This document shows, one piece after another, positions 13,296 through 24,772 of a stretch of DNA of 64,000 bases. Position 1 is the stretch's first letter; each line of letters opens with the position of its first letter. The position numbers and the translations under genes were made by a program. The notes under the pieces were generated by a model, which was not told where the DNA came from, did not search any database, and was given only the letters and a program-made list of their open reading frames with translations. Origin of the DNA: Zygnema cylindricum (taxonomy: Eukaryota; Streptophyta; Zygnematophyceae; Zygnematales; Zygnemataceae); the NCBI GenBank assembly GCA_037447655.1, contig JBBHKE010003144.1, forward strand, positions 97,612-161,611. The letters are read 5' to 3'.

Positions 13296-14649
13296 CAGAG
13301 GTCTCAAACGGTCAACCGAAACCGTGACCGACCTTTAACCGACCGCCCGCGCCGGATCCGGAACGGATTCGGTTGCCAAATTTTGGGGGTCGGGCGATTA
13401 CGGTCAGTTGATTCACCAAAAAAAAAAGTCGGTTACGTCAACCAAAAAACCAAAAAAAATGATAAATTTGTATTGTCCCTATAATCCAACATTCTTGTAC
13501 TTTGTACTCTTTGGTATCGTGGAAGTACGTGACATCATGATTAGCGTCGCAAATCTGACACGGTAGTAACACTATTCATTTCGCAAATCTTAGGGAACGC
13601 GACAAATTGTAATTATTGGTTGGGTATTTTCGCATGTGCTAAAGTTCTGTCGTTTTCCTCCATAACTTATAAAAAAACGAGAAAATCCGCAACCGTACCA
13701 AAAAATAGAAATTACCACCGTACAAGTTGCGTTACCCTTACACTTATACGCACAGTAGTTTGTCGTCTAGCGCGATACAATTTGTCGTTTAGCGCATTTC
13801 GACCCACTTTCGCGTCCTTTCAACACATGTTCAAACTTTGCATCAAATCACCTCGCGAGGTGATTTGAAATAAAGTCCAATAAGGTGAGCGAATAGGCAA
13901 ACACTGTTGCACGTGTCTGAAGTTTTTTACAATTTTTGTGCGCGGAGTACCAAAAAAAACACAGTGCACGTTTCCAGCCTTTGCGTAATGTTTTGCGTGC
14001 GGTGAACCGTACAGGGGCCGTCTCTCTCAAAAACACGTGTCTTCACACATACGGCGTATGAAAAATATTGGCCACCTGTCGGCAAGTGGGAAGACGATAA
14101 ACGAAACCGCAAATTTTGTGAGACAGCGAAAGGTATTTTAGGGTTTCGACATGTAGACAATGTGGCGTACGGACATTACGAAGTCACAAAAATTGTACAG
14201 CGTGCGGAGAAACGCCTCAAATTGAAGGCGAGTGGAAGTTTCGCCTCATTTTATGTACCACTTCATCTGTCACAATTCTTCGTACACGTCTACGTAAGTC
14301 ATTTTTTTAAGTGACAAGTTATTTGCGTTTACATCCGAATGCTCTGAAATCTGTACGGAGAATCTTCGCTAAAAAACAAAGTAGCAAGACTAAGTTTCGG
14401 TTACATGCCAAAATACCCTTATTCATACGTCGTACATTAATTAATTTTGTACTTTTTCGGTTACGGGCGGGCACGGTTAGTCGCAAGAAATCGAGTTTCG
14501 GTTAAATTTTGTTTTTCGTAAACGCCGGTCGGTTAACGGTTAACAATTCTGGAGCGTGACATAACCCGGTCGGGCGTCGGTTACTCAGATTTTGAAAAAA
14601 AAAAACGGTCGGTTTCGGTTATGTAAAATTTTGACTTTTGCGACCTCTG
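13296..14649. mobile_element. hAT-like element with 8 bp target duplication
   Basis: The ends are CAGAGGTCTCAAAC and, read inward from the right, CAGAGGTCGCAAA. The flanks carry a perfect 8 bp duplication, CCGTACAT, at 13288-13295 and 14650-14657. Ends beginning CAG with 8 bp duplications are characteristic of hAT transposons. Subterminal regions carry several CGGTCGG/CCGACCG words, which could be transposase binding repeats. A different element is nested at 13622-14418; without it the hAT-like element is about 557 bp and non-coding. Confidence 0.85.
13622..14418. mobile_element. GGGTATTTT-ended TIR element nested in the hAT-like element
   Basis: The ends GGGTATTTTCGCATG and CATGCCAAAATACCC match as inverted repeats at 14 of 15 positions. 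Unit B lacks the whole segment and reads TTATTGG-C-TTATTCAT across the site, confirming insertion. The flanks are TT and TTA, close to the 3 bp TWA duplication of PIF/Harbinger elements. An exact 24 bp palindrome centred on CTCGCGAG lies inside at about 13844-13867. Confidence 0.75.
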
Positions 14650-14723
14650 CCGTACATGCTATATAATAGATACAATAATAAAGCGGTAAAACATGTGGAT
14701 CGGTATGAAACACCAAATCGTGT

Positions 14724-14957
14724 TTGGGTCCAATAGGGCAATTAGGCCCAGGAGGGAGTGGAAGTGAGATGGTGGGGGATAGAGGGGAACAAAAAATGGG
14801 GACAGGAGAGGAGGCCGAGGGAGAACAGCCCAGTCCAGATATGGTTTTCGGTTCGGAAATGGGAGGAATGTGGAGAGGTAGTAGTCTCCAGATGACGGGA
14901 ATTGAAAGTGGTAATGGTATTCTCCACAATTATGAAGACCAGTTGTTGTTAGATTGA
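14724..14957 (+). pseudogene. ADA2 C-terminal fragment (duplicated half exon)
   Basis: This encodes the last 75 or so residues of ADA2 (PIGQLGPGG to the terminal LLLD and stop) with one visible change, S to G within the MVFSSEMGG stretch. It has no SWIRM, no splice acceptor and no start, since the duplication began inside the exon. It cannot act as ADA2 and is best called a fragment. Confidence 0.9.
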
Positions 14958-16291
14958 AGGTTCGAGCGTCGTTAGGGTTGTTGCTTCAATACTGGTTTTG
15001 AAGGTAACAAGAAACCCTAACATGAAGCGATTTTGGGCAAATGTTCATTATCAAGTAAAGAATGTTTTGTTTGCTGATGGTTGGTCGAATTTCGGGGATG
15101 AAATTACATTTGTTTTTTGTTGCTCAGCTTACTAAGGAGTTTTCGCCTAATTTTGGAGCTTTTTGATATCGCTGACGAAAATCTTAAGGTACCGTTGCCC
15201 TGTTTCGTATGCTCTTTTGTGTTGTCTTTTTTGTAAAGAAATCTTCATTTGCACCATTTGGCAAAAATTCACCAAAATTTGAGTCTGTTACAACATATAG
15301 TCATTATAGCAGTGTTTTGTTAAATTGGCAATCTCAAATCACCTGTGTGACCAAGCCGTCACGTGTGCTTGTTGGTGCACACCTTTATCTCTTCCGTGCC
15401 ATGGCAATTTTACTGTTGTTCAGCTTCTGTTGATTGAACTTTCAACTCTTAATTCTTGTCCATAGCCTGCTCTATGAACCTTGATCAGCTGTCAGCGAAC
15501 AGAGGGAGAACACTTGATGGCATTAAGCTTCGTATATAAAAATAGAACAAAGAAAAAAAAATGCTCGCTTCCAACTAGCAGTCTGTTTGTGATCATAGCC
15601 GTGTAGCTATAACTAGGTTTGGTATTCGATATGTACTTTTTTTAGTCTCAATACTCGATATGCTGACACGATATATCAAGCGACAGATGATTGTGAGAAA
15701 ATTGACAGAGATAAGGCGATATCATTGATATATACATACAGTCCGTACAATTCTTGGAAATTGTGCCACAGGCCTAGCCCCACTCTCCTCACCCGAACAA
15801 TTGAAGGCAACCTTTTCGTACTATTTTGGTATACCATACTTTTATACTGGAGCACTCCTTCACCCACCCATTAGTACGCAATGTAAAATTTGACATTTGC
15901 ACCCCTTTTTCCTTTTGCTAGACAAGTAGAGCTTACACTTCCCTATTTTGCACCGAAAACACGAAAACCCTCATTAATGTACTATTCTGAGAAAATGCAC
16001 GCTTAAGCATCTTAAACCATATCAAACCCTTAATGAGTCAATCATCCCGATTTTGATTTATGGGGATTTCGGACAATGCGAAGGCAATATATCGGAAAAA
16101 TGGTATACTCGATAAATCAAAATATGTGTCGAGTGTCAGAAAGTCAGAAATGGGCACATATTGATTATCGAAAAGAGAATGCCGATATAGAACACTACCA
16201 TCATGGCACACTGATATTAACTACTCAATCGTTTGACGCAATTAATTATCTTCGGGCGGCCGGCACAGAGGAATAAACATACATTCATCAA

Positions 16292-16859
16292 AGAGGTCGC
16301 AAACGGTCAACCGAAACCGTGACCGACCGTTAACCGACCGCCCGCGCCGGATCTGGAACGGATTCGGTTGCCAAATTTTGGGGGCCGGGCGGTCGCGGTC
16401 GGTTGATTCACCAGAAAAAAAAAAAGTCGGTTACGGTCGGTCAAGCAAAAAACGAAAAAAAATGAAAATTTTGTACTGTCCATACAATCCAACATTATTG
16501 TACTTTGTACTCTTTGGTATCGTGGAAGTACGTGACATCATGATTAGCGTCGCAAATCTGACACGGTAGTAACACTTCATTTCGCAAATCTTAGGGAACG
16601 CGACAAATCGTAATTATTGGCTTATTCATACGTCGTGAAAAACTAAGATTTTTTTTTGTACTTTTTCGGTTACGGGCGGGTACGGTTAGTCGCGAAAAAT
16701 CGAGTTTCGGTTAACTTATACTTTCGTAAACGCCTGTCGGTTAATGGTTAACAATTTTGGAGCGTGACATAATCCGGTCGGGCGTCGGTTACTCAGATTT
16801 TGAAAAAAAAAAAAACGGTCGGTTTCGGTTATGTAAAATTTTGACTTTTGCGACCTCTG
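16292..16859. mobile_element. hAT-like element, duplicate in unit B
   Basis: The duplicated copy of the element at 13296-14649 without the nested insertion. The right end and the right CCGTACAT are kept (to 16867), but a small deletion has removed the left flank and first base, so the left duplication is gone. Confidence 0.8.
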
Positions 16860-16919
16860 CCGTACATGCTATATAATGGATACAATACATGTGGATCGGT
16901 ATGAAATACCAAATCGTGT

Positions 16920-17540
16920 ATCGAGGCTAGCGCCAACGCTCATAAGATGTGCAGTAGACATGCAAGAACGTTAACTAGACCGGATATGTTCCGTACGAAT
17001 ATCGACGCTACACACAAAATCTTTAAAGATTGACGTTATTGTTTCCCCGGCTGGCGCTGCGCCACTTTTCAGAAAAACAGAGGCTCTCGTGCGAACCGAC
17101 ATGAGGCGATGCGCCTCCTGTGACTGCTGCGCGAGCACGCCGCGGCACCCGACGAGCCGTACCTCGCAGGGCCACAAACTCGCGTGGAAGAGAACCGCAC
17201 CGTACGACTAGCAGCTCACAGTACATCTCGGGTACTACTATGTACGGTAAAGTACATCACTCACTACAGCATACCACACTGCCGTCCAGTGAATTTCTGT
17301 TTAGGCCTCAACCCTTTGTTCTCCGTGCACACAGTCGGGTTGTTTATCCGACGGTTTTAATGTAAGGCACGATTCATACCTTCCGATTTGCTGTCTCCAA
17401 ATGAAGACCAGACACGTGTGCACGAAGAAAAGCCGATTGAAGCGACGAAATAAGCGTTCACGGTGATATCGATGCACAGTGCATGTACAGTACAGTGCCG
17501 TACTGTACTGTAGCGCATGCAGTGTACTATATTGTGCTGC
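16920..17540. other. GC-richer non-coding stretch with a hairpin
   Basis: This stretch is richer in CG than its surroundings. At about 17482-17512 there is a palindrome with 11 bp arms (TACAGTACAGT / ACTGTACTGTA) around a 5-base loop. No coding exon was recognised. It lies 2 kb upstream of the MPH1-like gene, beyond a long pyrimidine tract. Confidence 0.4.
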
Positions 17541-19060
17541 TTTGCCTCTTTTGTCACTTCCAGCTTTTCGCAGCGTATCCCGTATTCCCCTCACTATCCG
17601 CTTTCTCTCCCTTCTCCCTTCTCCCTTCTCCCTTCCTCCTTCCTCTTCCCTCCCTTCCTCTTCAGCCTGCCTAGGGCGGCCCGGGCGAGTGAAGGCCGGC
17701 AGCAGCCTCCGCCTCCGAATCCGAATCGCGCCTGACTGCAGTCTCTCTCAAGCCTGGTATGCGATGATGACGTCACATTGCCACATTTTCCACTTCTTCC
17801 TGTTCCATTACTTGGTCATCGATCAATGGATTGATCTCTCTCTCTCTCTCTCTCTCCCTCTCTCTCTGTGTCTCTCTCTCTCTCTCTTCCCTCGTATCCT
17901 TATCTGCCTATTTCTTTCCCTCTCTCTTTCATTCCCTCCATATTTTTTCTATCTACCTGTCAGCCTCTCTCTTTCTATCCCCCTCCCCTTCTTCTTTTAT
18001 CTAACGCCTCTCCTCTCTCCCCTTTCCTCTTCTCTCTCATCCATCCTTTTACCGTCAATTTCTAATTAATCCTCGTTTCCGCGGTCTCCCTCTTTACCCC
18101 AATCTTTACCCCCCTTTTCTCTGCCTTCCTCTCTCCATCTCTTTTGTTTGGTCTCTCTCTCTCTCTCCATATATCTTCTCCTCACCATCCCCATCCTACT
18201 TTTTCCTTTTATCTCTATCCCCGATCTGCATTTTCCTGGACATGTTTCTCTACGCCCGTTTTTCCCTATCTTCTTCTCTCTCCCTCTCTCGTCCCCTATT
18301 TTTTTATCACTTGCTTTCCCTCTCTTCTTCCAGTTTCTCTCCTTCTGCCGTCTTCTCTCTTTCTCACCATCTCCTCCTCCACAGGACCTTCTCCCTCTTT
18401 GTCCAACCTTCTCGAGCCATCTATCCCTCTCTGCCTCTCCCGTAATTTTAATGGCCTCACATTCTTCGTACTTTACCTGCCCTCCGCTCTCTGTTTCCTC
18501 CTCTCCCTGTCTCCGCCCCTTTCCTTCTTGCTCTCCTTCTCTTTCCTTTTCGCCCTCCTCCCAGTCTCTCTCCCGCTTCTCTCCCCCCTGTCTCTCCTTC
18601 TTCCCCCTTCTTCGCTTCTCCCCCCTTCCCTGTCTCTTCTCGCATTTAGTTTACCAATTTCCCCCCCCATCCTCACCCTCTCTCTCCAATTCTTTCTTTG
18701 TCCCTCTCTTTCCACTTTTCCCGTCCTCCCTCCCTTCCCCCCTTCTCCCATCTGTCTTCTTCTCCCGATTTGCTTCTGTCCCTCTCAGTCCCTCTCCCCC
18801 TTTTCCCCTTCTCTCTCTTCCCTTTACCCCTCTCTCCTCCTCTTCCGTTATCTCCGTAGCTCCATCTCTCCCTTTCTCGCTTGTTCGTCCTCTTACTGTC
18901 ATTCCTTCCCCTTCCTCCCCCTTCCCTCACTCTCTGTCTCTCTCCCTCTCTCCCTCTCTCCCTATCAGTCTCTCTCCCTCCTCTCCCTCTTTTTCCCCCC
19001 CTCTCTCTTTCCCTCGTTTGTCCCCACTCTTGCTCTCTCCCTCCCTTTTTTTTAGTGCCG
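17540..19060 (+). repeat. 1.5 kb polypyrimidine tract (CT-rich)
   Basis: Nearly continuous C and T on the plus strand, including a clean (TC)n run near 17836-17886 and many CCCTCTCT and CCTTCTCC words. Long frames on both strands (Ser/Pro/Leu-rich on plus, Arg/Gly/Glu-rich on minus) reflect composition and are not genes. A tract this long can form triplex or slipped structures. It ends about 520 bp upstream of the MPH1-like ATG. Confidence 0.85.
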
Positions 19061-19577
19061 GTGAACTGTTTTTCCTTTTGGTCTCTCTCTGCCTTCTGTT
19101 CTTTGCCTCTTTATGGTTGGAGTCTCTCTTCCCATTAATTTTGTATCTTAGTGGAAAGCTAACAAATTGATTTGCCCTAATTATGTTGATGGCTCTTGTG
19201 GAGTTTCATCCTTACTATTTCAAGTATAATAATTTTTGAAAAGGTTTACTCTACGCAAATTTTGGTTGCCAATGTGGCTTGTTTTGTTTTCCCTTTTTTT
19301 TTTGTGCTCTATGAATAGCTTATCGTCATGTTGTGCCAATTTCTAATAATCATCTTCTAGTCGCATTTTTTTTCTCTTTCCCTCCCTTTTTTACTATCAA
19401 ATGTCAAAGCTGTTTACGTTCCTGCCTTTTTTTTGCTTTTGTTGATGGTTGTCTTATATCATCAATCTGACCAATTCAGAGACAGATGAATGCCTGTTTT
19501 GTGATTGTTTTCTTACCCTTGGTTGTCCTGTCCTTCTCCCTCTTTATTTTGACAGAAAGTGGTGAAAGTATTCAAAA

Positions 19578-21339
19578 ATGGCGACCATTGCTGTTGGAGC
19601 GGCGTCCTTTTGTGGTCTCCAGACGTCCTCTCTGGTGTCGAGCAAAACCAATCGCTCGAGCAGTTTTCTTCAAGGAGGACCGATTAACCTGAGAAGCTGT
19701 GAAGGAAGTAGAACTGGGGTTCAGAGACGATCGCAGGTAAAACTACAGTTTAAGTTATTTTTAGCAAGTTTCTAAATTGGCACATACTGTCATCAAATGG
19801 TTTAGGCATAGAGGAAAGGAATTTTCTAATATTTGCAGTGGAAGACCTGTATTCGGTGTTCATGGTACGAGTGAATCATTAATTAGTGTTTGTTCCCGGT
19901 TTTTTTGGCCTGCTGAACACAAATTTCCTTTAGCAGTACTAATTGTTTTTCACGTGGCCCACAACAGTCGACAACATTCGCACTGGAAACATAATCATCA
20001 ACGCTAAAATAATGTGAATTCTAATTATTCCTTAACGCTTACATCGATCCACGGTGTAGTGACGAGAGAGTGAACTGATTCTGGTGTGTTTTACTATTGT
20101 TTTGGTGTGGGGATAGGCAGGTCAGGTCCGAGCTGAACAGGAAGTTGAGCAAAAGGCGGCCCCCAGCAGAGCTCTGACAGGATATGTCACGAAAGACACC
20201 GCTGGTCAGGAGAATATCTATGCTGTCGAGGTATGTCTCTTGTTCTCACCGAATCTTGTTTAACTACTAGGGAACTATCTTGATTAATCCTTTCTTTGCA
20301 GCAAAAAGGTTCCACTTTAATTCTGCGCTTGAGAATTTTTTATGTGATAGTTTCTGTTCGTGCTCTGATTAAAGGTTTCTCTAAATTATGTCTATTTTCT
20401 TACTGGGGGAAGCAGCCGGTAAATGATTTGGACCTCTTGTGATTTACTTCGATGGTCTGTGTTCATGTGGCAATGTGATGGGCTGTCATGTATCCAGAAC
20501 AACATTTTAATTAGTCGAGGTGAATATGGTGCTGGTCATTGTAACAAAGGGATTGTTGAATCAAAATATTGCTGCTTAAATGTTTTTCTCCTGTATTCAT
20601 CCTACTACACCGCCAATCGTTATTAGCGTGTAAGTTTTTTTTAGCGTATACGAATAATTAGCGTGGTTTACGCTAATTGGGAATTTGGAAATTTTCGAAG
20701 AAATCGTCTATTCTAATTAGGAATTAGGGTTTTTTTTAAATAGTGTGGATAACTCTATTTGAGAATAAAAAAAAAAAAAGCGGGACGGAATTAGCGTACA
20801 CAACGCTAATAACGATTGGCGGTGTAGCTTCCAAGTATTTTAAAGAGAGCCTTTATCGATAAACCTTTTAACGGTAACCTGTGTTTATTTTGCAGCCAAC
20901 CATCTACGTCGCCGACTCAGCAATCAGCACAAACTCTGGAGGAACTTCCTCTGAAGGAAGTGGAGGAACTTTGATTATCTCTGGGTTTCTGGCAATTGCA
21001 GCAATTTCTGGTGCTAGTGCAGTCCTCTTGTCTGTAGGGAGTTCACAACCCTCATCTGTGGAAGAGGTTTACAAGGGACCACCGTTGTCTTATTACGTGT
21101 CAAAGTTCCAGGAGTCTGACTCGGTTCCTTCGAGCGTTTCGGAAGCGTCTCAAATAGCACCCGAGGTCTCTGCAGTGGTTGAAGAGATTCCCGTGGCGAT
21201 GGAATCTGTGGAGAGTGAGGTTCTCACCGTTCTTGAAATTGTAACAGACGAGGTTTCTCCGATTGTTGAAGAGGTGGTGCCAGGAGTAGAGGAGTCTACT
21301 CCTACAGTGACCTCCGCTGAGGTCGAGGAGAGCACTTAG
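19578..21339 (+). CDS. MPH1-like thylakoid protein (maintenance of photosystem II under high light)
   Basis: Three exons: 19578-19736, 20126-20230 and 20896-21339; 235 residues, all phase 0. The N-terminus MATIAVGAASFCGLQTSS, rich in Ser, Ala and Arg with almost no acid, looks like a chloroplast transit peptide. Exon 2 ends with GYVTKDTAGQENIYAVE, and exon 3 opens with PTIYVADSAIS, then a single membrane span (about residues 117-140, starting LIISGFLAIAA). Next come PPLSYYVSKF and an acidic Val/Glu/Pro-rich tail. This order matches plant MPH1, a thylakoid protein that helps protect and repair photosystem II in strong light. The match is from remembered family features, not a search. A MITE sits in intron 2. 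Confidence 0.8.
20608..20824. mobile_element. TA-flanked MITE in MPH1-like intron 2
   Basis: The ends are CACCGCCAATCGTTATTAG and its reverse complement ending GGCGGTG, flanked by TA at 20606-20607 and 20825-20826. It is 217 bp with no coding capacity, and lies about 70 bp upstream of the last exon of the MPH1-like gene. Confidence 0.88.
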
Positions 21340-23280
21340 GTGTTTGGCACAAAATTTTAATCTTGGAGACCAGTTCCTACTTATCCTAGGGTCTATCTGT
21401 TAAAGCTTTCGCTTAGACTTGACGGTTGTGTTGAAGACATCCTACGCTACAAAGGCTGTTAAAATTTTACACCTCCAATGAGACTTAGGCCAACACGCTC
21501 TCTGTTTTTTCTTCCAATCCTCCAAATGAGTGGTTTGGGTGACGCCATTTGGCAAGGAATGACTGGTTCGTTTCAGTTGAGTTTAAACTGGACAGTCTCA
21601 TGGTGAGTTAGGTGACTGTCCCTTGGCATTTTTCACCAGTTCTGTGGTACAACCGAGGAAATAGTTGGAGCATGTTGACCACTTTGCTTAGCAGTATTTG
21701 GAGTAGAAAATAGCCGATGGTTCACTGATTGCTCGGTGCAAGCTGGGAATTTTGTCGAAACTGTGACAAAATGTAGACCAGTCAAAAGCGAAGTTTTTTC
21801 TTTATCAGTGCTGCGGATCATCGATTTTTGAAAGCTCTCGCAATATATTTTTGTCTCCTGGGCATGAAGTGTTTAGTAGGTTTAGTAGACACGAAAAGTG
21901 TCGACCCTGAATGCCATGGCTATGGCGAACTTGAAATTGTTAATTCCTGTTGTTTTGTTTTAATATATCCTTTGTTGTTATGTTTATCCTGTTTTCAGTG
22001 TCGTTTTAAGCCGAAAATCAATTTTTTATATGCCCTAGTTGGCTCTGTCACATGTGCTTTTGTCAAAATCATTGTTAATTATGTGTAGGTCCCGGACCTG
22101 GTGACTTTAATTTCCTTCCTTTTGCCCTTTCTTTTCTGGTCCCCATGTACTTAGACAGATTTTGAGTAACTCATTAGAAAAAATTGGGGTTTGTCCACTC
22201 TAAAATTTATTGGTCTTGGGAGCAGGTATAAATGTCTGTCCAGTATACTGATTATTAAGGAACATGGGAATTTTGCCTGATGTAGGAAAAATACATTCAT
22301 TTGCTACATTTGGCAATAACAACTGATACAAAAATTATCATTATTTGTTTCTTCCATCATAAATTTCAGCTAGCAAATTGTAATTCACGTCTTTTGTCGT
22401 GACAGTGATAACAATGACACTGATGATTGAATATACTGAATGCTAATAACTGAATAATTGAATAAACTGACAAATGGGATGACTGAATGATCAAATACAG
22501 AAGTAATACAATCTGTGAATGGTTGAATCATGCCTGGACTTATCTTCAAGCTGATACTCATCGTGTAATTGTATAACAGGTCAATTGTTATTATTTGAGA
22601 ACAATTCAACAATAAAATAATCAAACAATTAAACAATTAATAATAATGTACTGAAGTGTTGTGATATTCACATACTTTGCTTTTGATTGTGATGTAGGTG
22701 TTTCGTTAAAAGTAAATGAAAAAGTAATTCGGGAACTCTTACTCATTCGCTGGGGAAGAATTGACAAAGATAATCAATAAAACGTAAAAAATGATTCCAA
22801 ACCTTGAAATAGATTCCTAAATGGCGTCTTGGAGTTCTTTCATGATTTTGGCTTCTATTTCCCCATTAACCTTGCATTATATCCGTACATAAAGACAAAA
22901 GGTCCTCACCTGGCGTCAACTGATTTTTTTCTGCACGAACCTGCAGTTTTCAAATATTTCGGACTATTTTCAACATTTTTTGGTAAATTCTCAATGCCAT
23001 CCTGCCCATTATCTCAACTGTCTTGACTTCGCATGAAATGAGTGTACAAGTAATAGCCTTCGTTTTTATTTTCTATGCAAGACATTGTAATTTGCAATTT
23101 TCTGGAATTCATTTAGAAGATTTCTTTTCAGATGCCATCCTGCTCAATGTCCATGGTCGTTTCACAATTTGCTATTCGAACGGTATACGAGGATCGTACG
23201 CTGCGCACGGTTCGAACATATGGTTTCGTACTTCTTGTCGACGTTTTTCTGTCATCGGCACATGAGAGAGCAATCTAAGA
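21340..23280. other. intergenic, no gene seen
   Basis: The 3' flank of the MPH1-like gene and AT-rich intergenic DNA. A loose repeat of ACTGAATGATTGAATA-like words lies at 22410-22530. No exon with family features was recognised. Confidence 0.45.
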
Positions 23281-23517
23281 AAAAATAGCCAATGGTACTG
23301 AACCACTTCCGCCACTCCTCATTGGGCAAAACACTCGGAATGATTCGAGCCAATAGAAATGGACGACATCTAGGGATGATAATTCTAGAGGAATTGCGCT
23401 GCAAAGGACGAGTTTCGCGAAAAGTTGCATCCAACGGTCACTGGTTTCTCCACAAAATCAGGTGGTAATAGCTCAAACAATTTTGAATTTTCACGTAACC
23501 CTAACATCGATGGGCGG

Positions 23518-24772
23518 CATAGATGTCCTATTCGTACGGATTTGGACTTTTTCCCGAAAACTACGTAGTATTCGCTTGTTTCTTAAATTTCGTAAATTTC
23601 GTACGTCTCACACTGTACGGAAAATTGTACGGACGTAAAAAATAAGACGTTGCTTCATTTGCGCGCGCGTATTTTTTCTGTCCTCCACTCCGTCTTCGGA
23701 AGGAAGCCGCCGTTGGACACGCCGTAGATTCCGCCGCTCGCTGCTACACCGCGAATCGTTATTAGTGTCAAAGTTTAAATAGTGTTGAAGAAAATTTACC
23801 GTAATTGATGCTAATTAAGAATTTGATTTTTTTCAAAAAAAAGGTGCATTCTAATTTCGGCGTTTATGCTAATTTGGGAACAGCAAAAATGGAAAATTTG
23901 CCGTACGATTATACACATTAATATATATATTTGTACAAAATATTAGAAATCGTATGCCGTTGCGAATTTAAAATATCCTTACATGCCATACCAATTTACG
24001 GATCAGACTAATCTAGTTTTTTTGAGCGAACGTTCCTATGCGTGCGCGTCTGATTTAATTCATTTTTTGTAAATTTTCACTTGAAAAGGTACAATTATGT
24101 ACGGTATGACATCGACCGTACACCACACTATTTATATTTTATTGTACTTTCGGGCTTTACTTTATTTCGTACGGTACCTTAATTAACGTCAAGGAAAAAT
24201 TAAAATCATGTATCCTATTTGAAAAAAAAAATCAAAATTTTAAGAACCCAAATTAGTGACTTTGACACTAATAACGATTCGCGGTGTAGTTCGTTGAAAT
24301 TTTCAGTTTTGCTTCATTTGCGCGCGCGTATTTTTATCTGGGCGGCGAGCCGCGGAATTGATGGCGTCTCGCGCGCGTATTTTTATCTGAGCTGCGAGCC
24401 GCGGAATTTATGGCGTCTCCCGCGCGTATTTTCATCTGAGCGGCAAGCCGCGGAATTTATGGCGTCTCCAACGGCGTCTTCCTTGAGCCGTTTTGCTTCA
24501 TTTGCGCGCGCGTATTTTCATCTGTCCTCCATTCCGTCTTCAGAAGGAAGCCGCCGTTGGAGACGCCGTAAATTCCGCCGCTCGCCGCTAGTTCGTTGCA
24601 CTTTTCAGTTTTTTAGGTATTGAATATTTAAATTTTTGAAATTTGAAAGTAAAAAAAAAGTACGAATTTTACGACGAATTTTATAAAATTTGAAATTGTT
24701 TTATGCGCACTCTACGTAGTATTCGTTACTTGTAGTTTACTCCGTGCGTTTTATGCGCATAGGACATCTATG
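23518..24772. mobile_element. CATAG-ended TIR element (ATGTCCTA type) with 8 bp target duplication
   Basis: The left end is CATAGATGTCCTA and the right end TAGGACATCTATG. Perfect 8 bp direct repeats, ATGGGCGG, flank it at 23510-23517 and 24773-24780, within the tandem repeat array. A second insertion (23747-24286) is nested inside. Internally, GCTTCATTTGCGCGCGCG-containing blocks near both ends, plus a short direct repeat of CGCGCGTATTTTTATCTGAG units at 24320-24460, are related to each other. No transposase was recognised. Confidence 0.88.
23747..24286. mobile_element. TA-flanked MITE nested in the CATAG element, with internal empty site
   Basis: The ends are CACCGCGAATCGTTATTAG and its reverse complement, flanked by TA at 23745-23746 and 24287-24288. 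The host element contains a second copy of the target at 24578-24600 that reads CGCCGC-TA-GTTCGTTG without the insertion, whereas here it is CGCTGC-TA-[element]-TA-GTTCGTTG. This fixes the element ends and the 2 bp TA duplication exactly. Confidence 0.92.

Larger units (their letters stand above)
11087..14723 (+). repeat. tandem duplication, unit A (ADA2 3' end plus flank)
   Basis: From the middle of the last ADA2 exon (TTTGGGTCCAATAGGGC) to an AAATCGTG boundary, this unit is repeated directly at 14724-16915. Unit A is larger because it carries two insertions missing from unit B: the MITE at 12577-13178 and the nested element at 13622-14418. The rest aligns closely, including the ADA2 stop codon and 3' flank. 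The junction at 14723/14724 joins the unit's 3' boundary directly to mid-exon sequence, the mark of a simple tandem duplication. Confidence 0.9.
14724..16915 (+). repeat. tandem duplication, unit B
   Basis: The second copy of the ADA2 3' segment. It lacks both insertions found in unit A and so preserves their empty target sites (16196-16197 for the MITE, about 16619-16621 for the nested element). The hAT-like element is shared at 16292-16859, so that insertion came before the duplication. Unit B ends where both copies read CCAAATCGTG and then differ. Confidence 0.88.

Noticed and set aside
18148-19170. Open frames over 300 codons in the pyrimidine tract
   Set aside because: Ser/Pro/Leu composition comes from CT repeats that lack stop codons; frames overlap on both strands.
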